DNA from: Bog-473 sp963850095
Lineage (GTDB): Bacteria; Actinomycetota; Acidimicrobiia; Acidimicrobiales; RAAP-2
Length of the DNA: 64,000 bases
NCBI GenBank assembly: GCA_963850095.1
Contig: CAWKJX010000012.1
Location: 379,972-443,971, forward strand
Reading direction: 5' to 3'
Shown: positions 53,073-61,795 of the stretch, one piece after another
Position numbering within the stretch: position 1 is the first letter of the stretch
Layout: the number at the start of each line of letters is the position of its first letter
Notes under the pieces: model-generated
The model's input: the letters and a program-made list of their open reading frames with translations, nothing else
What the model was told of the DNA's origin: nothing
Databases searched by the model: none
Made by a program: the position numbers and the translations under genes

Positions 53073-54682
53073 TGGGACGCGCCCTTCTGCTGCGCCTGCG
53101 ACGTCGTTGCCCGCTGACGCAGCTCGGCCTTCACGACCTTGCCGGTGGCGTTCACCGGGAGGGCGTCCACGATCTCCACGGCCCGCGGCACCTTGTAGTT
53201 GGCCATCTGCTCGCGGCTCCAGGCGATGATGTCGGCTTCGGACACGTCCCCGGACACCACGACGAACGCCATGCCGACCTCTCCCAGGCGCTGGTCGGGG
53301 ATGCCGATGACGGCCGCCTGCTGTATCGCCGGGTGGCGCAGGAGGGCGTTCTCGATCTCGGCGGGGTAGGCGTTGAAGCCACCGACGATGAACATGTCCT
53401 TGACGCGGCCGACGATGCGCAGGCGACCCGCGTCATCTATGACGCCGAGATCGCCGGTGCGCAACCAGCCGTCGGGTGAGAGGACCTTGGCCGTTTCCTC
53501 GGGGTCGTCCAGGTAGCCGGCCATGACGCTGCCGCCGCGCAGCAGGACCTCGCCCGCCTCGCCGGTCCCGAGTTCGCGGTCGCCCTCGCCAACGACACGC
53601 ATCTCGAAGCTGGGACGGGCCCGCCCGACAGTGGTCGCGATCGCTTCGGGGTCGTCCCCCTTTTCGGTGGCGCACGCGGTACCGCCCTCGGTGAGCCCGT
53701 AGCCGGTGACGATCGTGTCGAACGGAAGTTCGGCGTGCACCCGGCGGATGAGCTCGACGGGGATGTCGGCGGCGCCGGTCACCGCCACGCGCAGGCTCGA
53801 GAGGTCGTGGTCCTGGCGCGTCGGGTGGTCGAGGATGGCCTGGTAGATGGTGGGCGCTCCGGGCAGCACGGTGACGTGCTCGGACCCGACGCGGGTCAGC
53901 ACGCGCTCCACCTCGAACACGGGCTCGGGGAGCATGGTTGCGCCGGCGGCGACGCTGGCCAGGATGCCGGCTTTGAAGCCGAACATGTGGAAGTAGGGAT
54001 TCACCTGCAGGTAGACGTCCCCGGCACGCAACCCGGTCATGGCGACCCAGTCGGTGGCCACGATCAGGGTGCGGCCGTGCGTCATCACGACCCCTTTGGG
54101 TACCCCCGTCGTCCCCGAGGTGAAGAGGATGTCCGAGGGGTCGTCGGGGGTGAGTGCGGTGCTTCGGCGATCGGCCTCGGCCAACGACTCTGAGGTGGCG
54201 CGGTCGAGGAAGTCCCGCCAGGGGAGGGCGCCGCCGGTGGCCGGGCCGTGGGCGACGACGACGGTTTCGAGCGCCGGCAGCGGCGCGCCCGCGGCCTCGA
54301 GCATGGCCACGTAGTCGGTGTCGAGGAAGTCGGTCACGGTCACCAGGGCCCGGGCCCCGCTGCGCGCCAGAATGTCCGCCGCCTCGGGACCCTTGAACCT
54401 CGTGTTGACCGGGACCAGCACGGCCCCGGCCGAGAAGAGGCCCAGCACGGCGACGACCCACTCGACGCAGTTGAAGCACCAGATGGCCACCCGATCGCCC
54501 GGCTCGACACCGGACTCGACCAGGGCAGCGGCGAAGTGGCGGGAGGCCAGGGCCAGTTCGGGGTAGGTCAGCGAGATATCTCCGTCCCGAACCGCCACCA
54601 AGTCGCCAAAGCGCTCGGCCGAGCCGGCGAGCATGGCCGGGATGGACGGCCACGGGGCCGATTCGCCTGAGGTCGCGCTCAT
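53069..54682 (-). CDS. AMP-dependent acyl-CoA synthetase/ligase
   Basis: The 537-residue enzyme has DPSDILFTSGTTGVPKGVVM (P-loop-like), YGLTEGGTACATE, WLRTGDLGVIDDAGRLRIVG, VKDMFIVGGFNAYPAEIENA, and the A10 lysine in LPVNATGKVVKAEL. It resembles fatty-acid or steroid-acid CoA ligases of actinobacteria (FadD type). The ATG at 54682 gives MSATSGESAP; a GTG at 54691 is possible. It is divergent from the P450-hydratase operon across about 130 bases, where GATAATGTTAC (54737-54747) may be part of a promoter or operator. Confidence 0.93.
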   Translation of the reverse strand: MSATSGESAPWPSIPAMLAGSAERFGDLVAVRDGDISLTYPELALASRHFAAALVESGVEPGDRVAIWCFNCVEWVVAVLGLFSAGAVLVPVNTRFKGPEAADILARSGARALVTVTDFLDTDYVAMLEAAGAPLPALETVVVAHGPATGGALPWRDFLDRATSESLAEADRRSTALTPDDPSDILFTSGTTGVPKGVVMTHGRTLIVATDWVAMTGLRAGDVYLQVNPYFHMFGFKAGILASVAAGATMLPEPVFEVERVLTRVGSEHVTVLPGAPTIYQAILDHPTRQDHDLSSLRVAVTGAADIPVELIRRVHAELPFDTIVTGYGLTEGGTACATEKGDDPEAIATTVGRARPSFEMRVVGEGDRELGTGEAGEVLLRGGSVMAGYLDDPEETAKVLSPDGWLRTGDLGVIDDAGRLRIVGRVKDMFIVGGFNAYPAEIENALLRHPAIQQAAVIGIPDQRLGEVGMAFVVVSGDVSEADIIAWSREQMANYKVPRAVEIVDALPVNATGKVVKAELRQRATTSQAQQKGASQ

Positions 54683-54815
54683 AGGGAGCACCCGGCCAGC
54701 TGGGCGCCAAGGAGTGAGAACGAGGCTCTTGTCACGAGATAATGTTACTTTCAGCGAGCGTCCTCACAAAGAGCTGTGAAGATTCCCGGTCACTCACCAC
54801 GCAAGGGAGAACGAG

Positions 54816-56021
54816 ATGGCCACGACTGCGTCCGACGTCTACTACGACCCCTACGACTTCGCCATCGACGCCGACCCGTACCCCGTGTGGAAGCGCCTCC
54901 GCGACGAGGCCCCGCTCTACTACAACGAGAAGTACGACTTCTACGCGATCAGCCGCTACGAGGACGTCGAGCGCTGCTTCGTCGAGTGGCAGACGTACAG
55001 CTCGGCCAAGGGCTCGGTGCTCGAGCTCATCAAGACGGACATGGAGATGCCGCCCGGCTTGTTCATCTTCGAAGACCCGCCGGACCACGACCTGCACCGC
55101 GGGCTCATGAGCCGGGTATTCACGCCGAGGCGCATGGCCGAGATCGAGCCACAGGTCCGTGCCTACGCCGCCCGCAAGCTCGACCCTCTGATCGGCTCGG
55201 GCGGTTTCGACTTCATCGCCGACCTCGGCGTGGAGATCCCAATGCGCACGATCGGCATGCTGCTCGGAATCCCCGAGGAGGACCAGGAGAAGCTCCGGGA
55301 GCACATGGACGACAACCTCCGACTCGACGAGGGCGTGATGCCCGGTGCCGGACTCGACCTCTCCACCAGGGAAGAGGCAGCAGATGACTACGGGGCGTAC
55401 ATCGACTGGCGGGTCGAGAACCCCTCGGACGACCTGATGACCGAGTTGCTCAACGCCGAGTTCACCGACGAGCACGGCACGACGCGCACGCTCACCCGCG
55501 ACGAGATCCTGGGGTACATCACCCTGCTCGCCGGCGCCGGGAACGAGACCACGACCCGCCTGATCGGCTGGGCGGCCAAGCTGTTGGCCGAGCACCCCGA
55601 CCAGCGCAAGGCGCTGGCCGCCGAGCCGGCGCTGATCCCGAACGCGGTCGAGGAGCTCCTGCGCTACGAGGCCCCGTCCCCGGTCCAAGCCCGCTACGTC
55701 ACCAAGGACGTCGAGCACCAGGGGCAGACCGTGCCGGCCGGCAGCGTCATGGTGATCATCAACGGGTCGGCCAACCGGGACGAGCGCCAGTTCGAGGACC
55801 CGGACCGCTTCGACATCACGCGGAAGGTGGGGCGCCACCTGAGCTTCGGTTACGGCATCCACTTCTGCCTGGGCGCGCACCTGGCCCGCCTCGAGGCCCG
55901 CATCGCGCTCGAGGAAGTGTTGCAGCGGTTCCCGGAGTGGGAGGTCGACTACGACAACGCAGTGCAGGCCCGCACCTCCACCGTGCGGGGGTGGGAGAAG
56001 ATGCCCGTCCGCATCCCGTGA
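54816..56021 (+). CDS. Cytochrome P450, paralogue of the one at 35804
   Basis: The 401-residue P450 has helix I AGAGNETTTRLIGWAAK, ExxR in EELLRYEAPSP and the haem loop FGYGIHFCLGAHLARLE with Cys351. It is clearly related over its whole length to the P450 at 35804 (shared VYYDPYD start, FTPRRMAE and FTPKRMAE, and TSTVRGWE ends). The ATG follows AAGGGAGAACGAG. It overlaps the enoyl-CoA hydratase by four bases (GTGA). This suggests hydroxylation of a substrate that is then handled as a CoA ester. Confidence 0.95.
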   Translation: MATTASDVYYDPYDFAIDADPYPVWKRLRDEAPLYYNEKYDFYAISRYEDVERCFVEWQTYSSAKGSVLELIKTDMEMPPGLFIFEDPPDHDLHRGLMSRVFTPRRMAEIEPQVRAYAARKLDPLIGSGGFDFIADLGVEIPMRTIGMLLGIPEEDQEKLREHMDDNLRLDEGVMPGAGLDLSTREEAADDYGAYIDWRVENPSDDLMTELLNAEFTDEHGTTRTLTRDEILGYITLLAGAGNETTTRLIGWAAKLLAEHPDQRKALAAEPALIPNAVEELLRYEAPSPVQARYVTKDVEHQGQTVPAGSVMVIINGSANRDERQFEDPDRFDITRKVGRHLSFGYGIHFCLGAHLARLEARIALEEVLQRFPEWEVDYDNAVQARTSTVRGWEKMPVRIP

Positions 56022-56776
56022 ACGAGGCCAACGCGGTCCTCGCCGAGGTCGTCGACCGCACCCTGGTCATCACGCTCAACCGCCCGGCCGTCCGCAACGC
56101 CATCGACTCGGAGATCTCCCTCGGAGTGCTGGCCGCCTACCGCATCCTGGACGCCGACCCCGATCTGCGCGTCGGAATCCTGACTGGGAGCGGAGGCTCC
56201 TTCTGCGCCGGTATGGACCTCAAGGCCTTCGCCCAGCACGGACTGCCCGAGAAGATCGACACCGTGCTCCGCCACGGATGCCGGAAGCCGCTCATCGCGG
56301 CGATTGAAGGCGTCGCCGTCGGCGGCGGGCTGGAGTTGGCGCTGACCGCCGACCTCCTGGTGGCCTCCACCGACGCCAGGTTCGGCTCACCCGAGGTGAA
56401 GTTCGGCCTCTTCCCCGGCGGAGGCGCGCTCCTGCGGCTACCGCGACAACTTCCGCAGTCGCTGGTCACCAAGCTGGCCCTGACGGGCGATCTGCTCACC
56501 GCGCAGGCTGCCCTCGAGCACGGGTTGATCGTGGACCTGTGCGAGACCGGCCACACCCTCGATACCGCGCTCGAGCTCGCCGGGGCCATCGCCCGCAACG
56601 CTCCGCTGGGCATCGATGCCGCCCTGCAGCTCCTGCGGAGGGCTCCAGGCCGGACCGAAGACGAGTTGTGGGAAGAACAGATCAAGCTCGTGGAAGCGGT
56701 CTTCCATTCCGAAGACGCCCAGGAGGGCGCGCGCTCGTTCGCCGAGAAGCGATCGCCCGAGTGGACCGGGCGCTAG
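56018..56776 (+). CDS. Enoyl-CoA hydratase/isomerase (crotonase family)
   Basis: The 252-residue enzyme has VITLNRPAVRNAIDSEI, TGSGGSFCAGMDLKAFA, VAVGGGLELALTADLLV and FGSPEVKFGLFPGGGALLRL. Both catalytic glutamates are kept (E106 and E126), unlike in the crotonase at 43799, so hydration of an enoyl-CoA is plausible. The GTG at 56018 overlaps the P450 stop by four bases; a longer frame lies over the P450 and is rejected. It ends 15 bases before the convergent FMN reductase gene. Confidence 0.92.
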   Translation: MNEANAVLAEVVDRTLVITLNRPAVRNAIDSEISLGVLAAYRILDADPDLRVGILTGSGGSFCAGMDLKAFAQHGLPEKIDTVLRHGCRKPLIAAIEGVAVGGGLELALTADLLVASTDARFGSPEVKFGLFPGGGALLRLPRQLPQSLVTKLALTGDLLTAQAALEHGLIVDLCETGHTLDTALELAGAIARNAPLGIDAALQLLRRAPGRTEDELWEEQIKLVEAVFHSEDAQEGARSFAEKRSPEWTGR

Positions 56777-56791
56777 CCGAGGGATGAAGGA

Positions 56792-57310
56792 TTAGGGAGC
56801 CTCCCCCACCGCCGCCCGTAGCCGCGGGCCGGCCTCCTGTAGCCAGGCGCCGACCACGGTGTCGAGGTCGTCGAGCTGTGATTCGAGGACGTAGAGGCCG
56901 CGGGTCGGGAGTGTGGCACCGAGCTCGACCAGGACGGGCCGCAGATGGACCTCGACGGCCAGCGCATGCTGCGCGCCGGCGCCCACCATGATCGGCACCA
57001 CGGTGACGCCGACCAGGTCCGTGGTGCTGAACCAGTCCAGGAACGCCTTGAGCAGGCCGGTGTAGCTCGCCTTGTAGGTGGGTGAGGCCACCACCGCCAG
57101 GGCGCACCCGCTCACGGCGGTCACGGCGTCCTTCACCGCCGACGAGGACCAGTCGAAGAGCTGGGGACCGAGATCGGCCAGGTCCACAATGACGCGTTCG
57201 GCGGCGTCCAGACCCACCGCACCGGCGGCCGCTGTCGCAACCGCCTCGGCCACGCTCAGCGTGCGCGAGCGGGGCTTGGGGTTGCCGACGACGATGCCGA
57301 CCGTGCTCAC
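56792..57310 (-). CDS. NAD(P)H-dependent FMN reductase-like flavoprotein
   Basis: The 172-residue flavodoxin-like protein has VGIVVGNPKPRSRTLSVAEA (phosphate-binding loop), ASPTYKASYTGLLKAFLDWF (family Y-x-S-x2-G-x-L-K signature) and VVPIMVGAGAQHALAV. It resembles SsuE/MsuE reductases that supply FMNH2 to two-component monooxygenases, such as the NtaA-like enzyme at 39104. The start is GTG at 57310, because the longer frame overlaps the neighbour without similarity. It follows the DapB-like gene on the same strand after 40 bases. Confidence 0.88.
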   Translation of the reverse strand: MSTVGIVVGNPKPRSRTLSVAEAVATAAAGAVGLDAAERVIVDLADLGPQLFDWSSSAVKDAVTAVSGCALAVVASPTYKASYTGLLKAFLDWFSTTDLVGVTVVPIMVGAGAQHALAVEVHLRPVLVELGATLPTRGLYVLESQLDDLDTVVGAWLQEAGPRLRAAVGEAP

Positions 57311-57350
57311 GCGGCCGTCCCGCCCGATGCCCGCAAGGGGTGGGTTGCCA

Positions 57351-58391
57351 TCATCCGAAGGTCGGGATGATCTGGGGCAGGTCGACCGTGGTGCGGATCC
57401 CGGGCTCGGCCGCGCAGACAAAGGGCACCGCGTTCACGGGCCGGTGCGCGGTGAGGCCGGGTGACGTCGCCGCCCACTCCTCGTCGGGCACCGGGAAGCG
57501 GATGTCGATGTCGAGCGGAGTGTCACCCTCGACGAGCACGTGCCAGCCCGTCTCGCGCAGGTCCCACGCCGGGTCCACGTCCGTGGTGAGGTACCAGTTG
57601 GCGCTGAAGGTCAGCAGGGGCCGTCCCTGATGGATCCCCGTCACCTCGAGTCGTTGGGCGGCGATGGTGCCCGCATCGATGCGCCCCGCCGCCACCTCGG
57701 TGGCTTGGCGGGCCACCGCCACGCTGCCGGTTGCCACCACGTCATCGAGCGGGAGGGACAAGGCGTCGGCGATGAGGCGCAGCGACCCGGCGAACGAGGC
57801 GCCGCCGTGCAGCTCGACGCCCCGGGGGTCGAAGTGGGACGGGTCGCGGCCGTAGCCCATGAGGTCGAAGATCATTTCGGGTGAGTTGCGCGACGACATG
57901 TCGGCAAACTCCTCAATGGTCAGGCGGTCCAGTCGGCGCTGCAACGAGAGCAGCGTCAACGGCAGCGCCTCGGTGATGAACCCGGGACTGGACCCGGTGC
58001 TGTAGAGCGACGAGTTGCCCTTGGCACAGGCCGTCTCGATGCGCTCGCGCAGTTCGGGGTCGAGGCTGTCCGGGCGGTGGAACTCGCTGCGCGTCGACAC
58101 CACATTGCTGCCCGACTCGAGCAGGCGGCACAGCACGTCCATGTCGGCCCGGTCGCCCATGTAGAGGACACAGTCGGGCTGGAGCGCCACGATTTCGTCG
58201 AGGTCGCGGGTGGCCCGCACGCCGACCGGCGCCAGACCGCACAGCTCTCCCGCGTCCTGACCCGCCTTGGCCTCCGAGTACACGTACAGCCCGACCAGCT
58301 CGAGCTCGGGGTGCTCGATGACGGCCTGCAGAGAGCGCAGGCCGATGTTGCCGGTCGCCCACTGCACCACCCGATAACGACGACTGCCCAT
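57351..58391 (-). CDS. Rossmann-fold dehydrogenase, DapB/2,4-diaminopentanoate dehydrogenase-like
   Basis: The 346-residue protein begins YRVVQWATGNIGLRSLQAVI, followed by HPELELVGLYVYSEAKAGQD. This start is typical of the dihydrodipicolinate-reductase-like proteins common in mycobacteria and related actinobacteria. The central part (YSTGSSPGFITEALPLTLLS; EFADMSSRNSPEMIFDLMGY) is family-specific. The reaction of these actinobacterial homologues is mostly unknown. It is divergent from the rhamnose operon across 193 bases and is followed by the FMN reductase gene. Confidence 0.82.
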   Translation of the reverse strand: MGSRRYRVVQWATGNIGLRSLQAVIEHPELELVGLYVYSEAKAGQDAGELCGLAPVGVRATRDLDEIVALQPDCVLYMGDRADMDVLCRLLESGSNVVSTRSEFHRPDSLDPELRERIETACAKGNSSLYSTGSSPGFITEALPLTLLSLQRRLDRLTIEEFADMSSRNSPEMIFDLMGYGRDPSHFDPRGVELHGGASFAGSLRLIADALSLPLDDVVATGSVAVARQATEVAAGRIDAGTIAAQRLEVTGIHQGRPLLTFSANWYLTTDVDPAWDLRETGWHVLVEGDTPLDIDIRFPVPDEEWAATSPGLTAHRPVNAVPFVCAAEPGIRTTVDLPQIIPTFG

Positions 58392-58533
58392 GGCGAATTC
58401 TCCTCCTGGCCCCTCGCGACCCGCTCTGGGGCGACCGGAGGGACGCTATTGGATCCGCCCAGGGGCCGCGCCGCGGGAAGCCGCCGGGAGCTGGTCCGGT
58501 GCGGGCGTGACCGGCCGCTTTGCCATGGATGTA

Positions 58534-58556
58534 CGATGTAACAAAATCGCACATCG
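58534..58556. promoter_or_regulatory. Inverted repeat upstream of the rhamnose operon
   Basis: Arms CGATGT and ACATCG are separated by 11 bases (AACAAAATCGC) and centred about 40 bases before rhaI, in an AT-rich patch of a GC-rich gap. It is a candidate operator for the DeoR protein encoded at the end of the operon. Confidence 0.45.
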
Positions 58557-58584
58557 CCCACGGCGCCCAGCCCCGAGGAGGGAG

Positions 58585-59751
58585 ATGGCCACCTTCGCCG
58601 AGATCGCACCCGAGCTCGAACGGCAGTGGATCGAGCTGCCGTCGTGGGCCTTCGGCAACTCGGGCACCCGTTTCAAGGTGTTTGCACAGCCGGGGGTGCC
58701 GCGCGGTCCCGAGGAGAAGCTGGAGGACGCGGCCGAGGTGCACCGGCACACCGGCCTCGCCCCCTCGGTGGCATTGCACATCCCGTGGGACCGGGTCGAC
58801 GACTTCGACAAGCTGGCGCGCCACGCCGAGGACCTCGGCCTGCGGCTCGGCACCATCAACACGAACACGTTCCAAGACGACGACTACAAGCTGGGCAGCC
58901 TGTGCCATGTCGACGAGCGGGTGCGGGCCAAGGCGGTGGCCCACATGCTCGAGTGCATCGACATCATGGACACCACAGGGAGCAGCGACCTGAAGATCTG
59001 GCTGCCGGACGGATCGAACTACCCCGGGCAGGCCGACCTGCGGGACCGGCAGGAGCGGCTGGCCGATTCCTTGGCCCAGGTGTACGCCCGGCTGGGTGCG
59101 CACCAGCGCCTCGTGCTCGAGTACAAGTTCTTCGAACCCGCCTTCTACGCCACCGACGTCCCCGACTGGGGCACGGCCTACACGCATTGCGTGGCGCTGG
59201 GCGAGCGCGCCGCCGTGTGCCTCGACACCGGGCACCACGCTCCCGGGACCAACATCGAGTTCATCGTCATGCAGCTGCTGCGGCTGGGCCGGCTCGGCTC
59301 GTTCGACTTCAACTCGCGCTTCTACGCCGACGACGACCTCATGGTCGGGGCGGCCGACCCGTTCCAGCTCTTCCGCATCCTCTTCGAGGTGGTGCGGGGC
59401 GGTGGCTACGCGCCCGAGAGCGGCGTCGTGTTCATGCTCGACCAGTGCCACAACATTGAGGAGAAGATCCCCGGTCAGATCCGCTCCGTGCTCAACGTGC
59501 AGGAGATGACGGCGCGGGCGCTGCTGGTGGACCGGGCCGCGCTGGCCGAGGCCGAGCGGGCGGGTGACGTGCTCGGAGGCAACGAGGTGCTGATGGACGC
59601 TTTCTATACCGACGTCCGGGGCGACCTGGCCGAGTGGCGGGCCGGGCGGGGGTGGCCGGGTGATCCGCTGGCGGCATATGGAGCCAGCGGGTACCGCGAG
59701 CGGATCGTGCAGGAGCGGGTGGGCGGGACCCAGGCCGGCTGGGGAGCCTGA
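58585..59751 (+). CDS. rhaI: L-rhamnose isomerase (RhaI type)
   Basis: The 388-residue TIM-barrel isomerase converts L-rhamnose to L-rhamnulose. It follows the Pseudomonas stutzeri/actinobacterial RhaI type and not E. coli RhaA: VALHIPWDRVDDFDKLARHA, GTINTNTFQDDDYKLGSLCH, DLKIWLPDGSNYPGQADLRD, LEYKFFEPAFYATDVPDWG, VCLDTGHHAPGTNIEFIVMQ and SFDFNSRFYADDDLMVGAAD. The metal-binding His, Asp and Glu sites lie in these segments. The ATG at 58585 follows GAGGAGGGAG; the frame extends upstream without similarity. It heads a four-gene operon with aldolase/dehydrogenase, kinase and regulator. Confidence 0.94.
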   Translation: MATFAEIAPELERQWIELPSWAFGNSGTRFKVFAQPGVPRGPEEKLEDAAEVHRHTGLAPSVALHIPWDRVDDFDKLARHAEDLGLRLGTINTNTFQDDDYKLGSLCHVDERVRAKAVAHMLECIDIMDTTGSSDLKIWLPDGSNYPGQADLRDRQERLADSLAQVYARLGAHQRLVLEYKFFEPAFYATDVPDWGTAYTHCVALGERAAVCLDTGHHAPGTNIEFIVMQLLRLGRLGSFDFNSRFYADDDLMVGAADPFQLFRILFEVVRGGGYAPESGVVFMLDQCHNIEEKIPGQIRSVLNVQEMTARALLVDRAALAEAERAGDVLGGNEVLMDAFYTDVRGDLAEWRAGRGWPGDPLAAYGASGYRERIVQERVGGTQAGWGA

Positions 59752-61785
59752 GTGGAAGGCATCGCGCACGAACTGCTGGCGCGGTCGCACCGCCTCGGGG
59801 CCGACAAGCGGAACACCAACTACGGCGGCGGGAACACGTCGGCCAAGGGCGTCGGCGTCGACCCGGTCACCGGTGGTGACATCGAGCTGCTCTGGGTCAA
59901 GGGGTCCGGCGGCGATCTGGGCACGCTGCGGGCGGAGGGCCTGGCCGTGCTGCGACTGGACCGGCTGCGGGCCCTGGCCGAGGTCTACCCCGGTGAGGTA
60001 CGCGAGGACGAGATGGTGGCCGCCTTCGACTTCTGCCTGCACGGGCGGAGTGCCGCGGCGCCTTCCATCGACACAGCCATGCACGGACTCGTGGGCTCGG
60101 CCCACGTCGACCACCTGCATCCCGACAGCGGGATCGCAGTGGCCACGGCGGCGGACGGGGAGCGGCTGACCAAGGAGATCTACGGGGACCGGGTGGTCTG
60201 GGTCCCTTGGCGCCGACCCGGCTTCCAGCTCGGTCTCGACATCGCCGCCGTGCACGACGCCCACCCCGACGCCGTCGGCGTGATCCTGGGCGGCCACGGC
60301 ATCACGGCCTGGGGCGCGACCAGCGCGGAGGCCGAGGCGAACTCGCTCTGGATCATCGGCCAGGCGCAACGCTTCATCGACCAGCAGGGCCGGCCCGAGC
60401 CGTTCGGCGCCCCCACGCCCGACCGCGCTCCGCTGGCGCCGGACGAGCGGCGAGCCAAGGCGGCCGCCCTGGCCCCGTATTTGCGCGCCGTGGCGTCACG
60501 CGAGGGCCGCATGGTCGGGCACTTCACCGATTCGGAGGTGGTGCTCGAGTTCCTGAGCGGCGAGAAGCTCTTCGACCTGGCCCGGCTGGGCACGTCGTGC
60601 CCGGACCACTTCCTGCGCACCAAGGTGCGACCCCTCGTACTTGACCTGCCGGCGGCGGCTCCGGTCGAGGCGTGCGTGGCGCGCCTCGGCGAGCTGCACG
60701 CCGCCTACCGCGAGGAGTACCGGGCCTACTACGAGCTCTACGCCACGCCCGACTCGCCGGCTATGCGCGGCGCCGACCCGGCCATCGTGCTGGTCCCGGG
60801 CGTGGGCATGTTCTCGTACGGCCGCGACAAGCAGACGGCCCGCGTGGCGGGCGAGTTCTACGTCAACGCCATCAACGTCATGCGCGGCGCCGAGGCTATT
60901 TCGACCTACGCCCCCATCGCCGAGAGCGAGAAGTTCCGCATTGAGTACTGGGCGCTGGAGGAGGCCAAGCTGGCCCGCCTGCCGGCGCCGCGGCGCCACG
61001 CCGGCCGCATCGCCTTCGTGACGGGCGCGGCGAGCGGGATTGGCCGGGCCATCGCCGAGCAGCTGGCCGCCGAGGGCGCCTGCGTGGTGGTGGCCGACCT
61101 CGACGGCGACGGGGCCCGGGCGACGGCGGGTTCGATCGGTGGCCGCGACGTGGCGGTGGGGGTGGCGGTGGACGTCACCGACGCGGACGCGGTGGCCGAG
61201 GCCCTGCGCGACACGTTGCTGGCCTTCGGCGGCGTCGACCTGGTGGTCAACAACGCCGGGCTGTCCATCTCCAAGCCGCTGCTCGAGACGACCGAGGAGG
61301 AATGGGACCTCCAACACGACGTCATGGCCAAGGGCAGCTTCCTGGTGGCCAAGGCCGCCGCCGCCGCCATGATCGCCCAGGACCTCGGCGGCGACATCGT
61401 CTACGTCGTGTCCAAGAACGCGGTCTTCGCCGGGCCCAACAACGTCGCCTACGGAAGTAGCAAGGCCGACCAGGCCCATCAGGTGCGGCTACTGGCCGCC
61501 GAGCTGGGCGAGCACGCCATCCGGGTCAACGGGGTGAACCCGGACGGCGTCGTGCGCGGCAGCGGCATCTTCGCCGGCGGGTGGGGCGCCGACCGGGCCG
61601 CCGTCTACGGCGTGGCCGAGGAGGATCTGGGCGCGTTCTACGCCCAGCGCAGCCTGCTCAAGCGCGAGGTGTTGCCGGAGCACGTGGCGGCGGCGGTGGC
61701 CGCCATCAGCTCGAGCGAGTTCAGCCACACCACCGGGTTACTCGTACCGGTGGACTCGGGCGTGGCGGCCGCCTTCCTGCGCTGA
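59752..61785 (+). CDS. rhaEW: Bifunctional L-rhamnulose-1-phosphate aldolase / L-lactaldehyde dehydrogenase
   Basis: The 677-residue fusion has an N-terminal class II aldolase/adducin domain (residues 1 to about 400: NTNYGGGNTSAKG, zinc-site HVDHLHPDSG, GGHGITAWGATSAEAEA). A C-terminal short-chain dehydrogenase follows (about 415-677: IAFVTGAASGIGRAIAEQL, VVNNAGLS, AYGSSKADQ with Tyr-x3-Lys). This is the RhaEW type known from Bacillus YuxG and other bacteria, which cleaves rhamnulose 1-phosphate to dihydroxyacetone phosphate and L-lactaldehyde and oxidises the latter to lactate. The GTG start follows the rhaI stop directly. The kinase gene starts 10 bases after its stop. Confidence 0.95.
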   Translation: MEGIAHELLARSHRLGADKRNTNYGGGNTSAKGVGVDPVTGGDIELLWVKGSGGDLGTLRAEGLAVLRLDRLRALAEVYPGEVREDEMVAAFDFCLHGRSAAAPSIDTAMHGLVGSAHVDHLHPDSGIAVATAADGERLTKEIYGDRVVWVPWRRPGFQLGLDIAAVHDAHPDAVGVILGGHGITAWGATSAEAEANSLWIIGQAQRFIDQQGRPEPFGAPTPDRAPLAPDERRAKAAALAPYLRAVASREGRMVGHFTDSEVVLEFLSGEKLFDLARLGTSCPDHFLRTKVRPLVLDLPAAAPVEACVARLGELHAAYREEYRAYYELYATPDSPAMRGADPAIVLVPGVGMFSYGRDKQTARVAGEFYVNAINVMRGAEAISTYAPIAESEKFRIEYWALEEAKLARLPAPRRHAGRIAFVTGAASGIGRAIAEQLAAEGACVVVADLDGDGARATAGSIGGRDVAVGVAVDVTDADAVAEALRDTLLAFGGVDLVVNNAGLSISKPLLETTEEEWDLQHDVMAKGSFLVAKAAAAAMIAQDLGGDIVYVVSKNAVFAGPNNVAYGSSKADQAHQVRLLAAELGEHAIRVNGVNPDGVVRGSGIFAGGWGADRAAVYGVAEEDLGAFYAQRSLLKREVLPEHVAAAVAAISSSEFSHTTGLLVPVDSGVAAAFLR

Positions 61786-61795
61786 GGGACTGGCC

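Noticed and set aside
57913..60369. 818-codon open frame on the minus strand
   Set aside because: It is antisense to rhaI and the rhamnose operon, has low-complexity Arg/His/Gly-rich sequence and no motif; a shadow of GC-rich coding.
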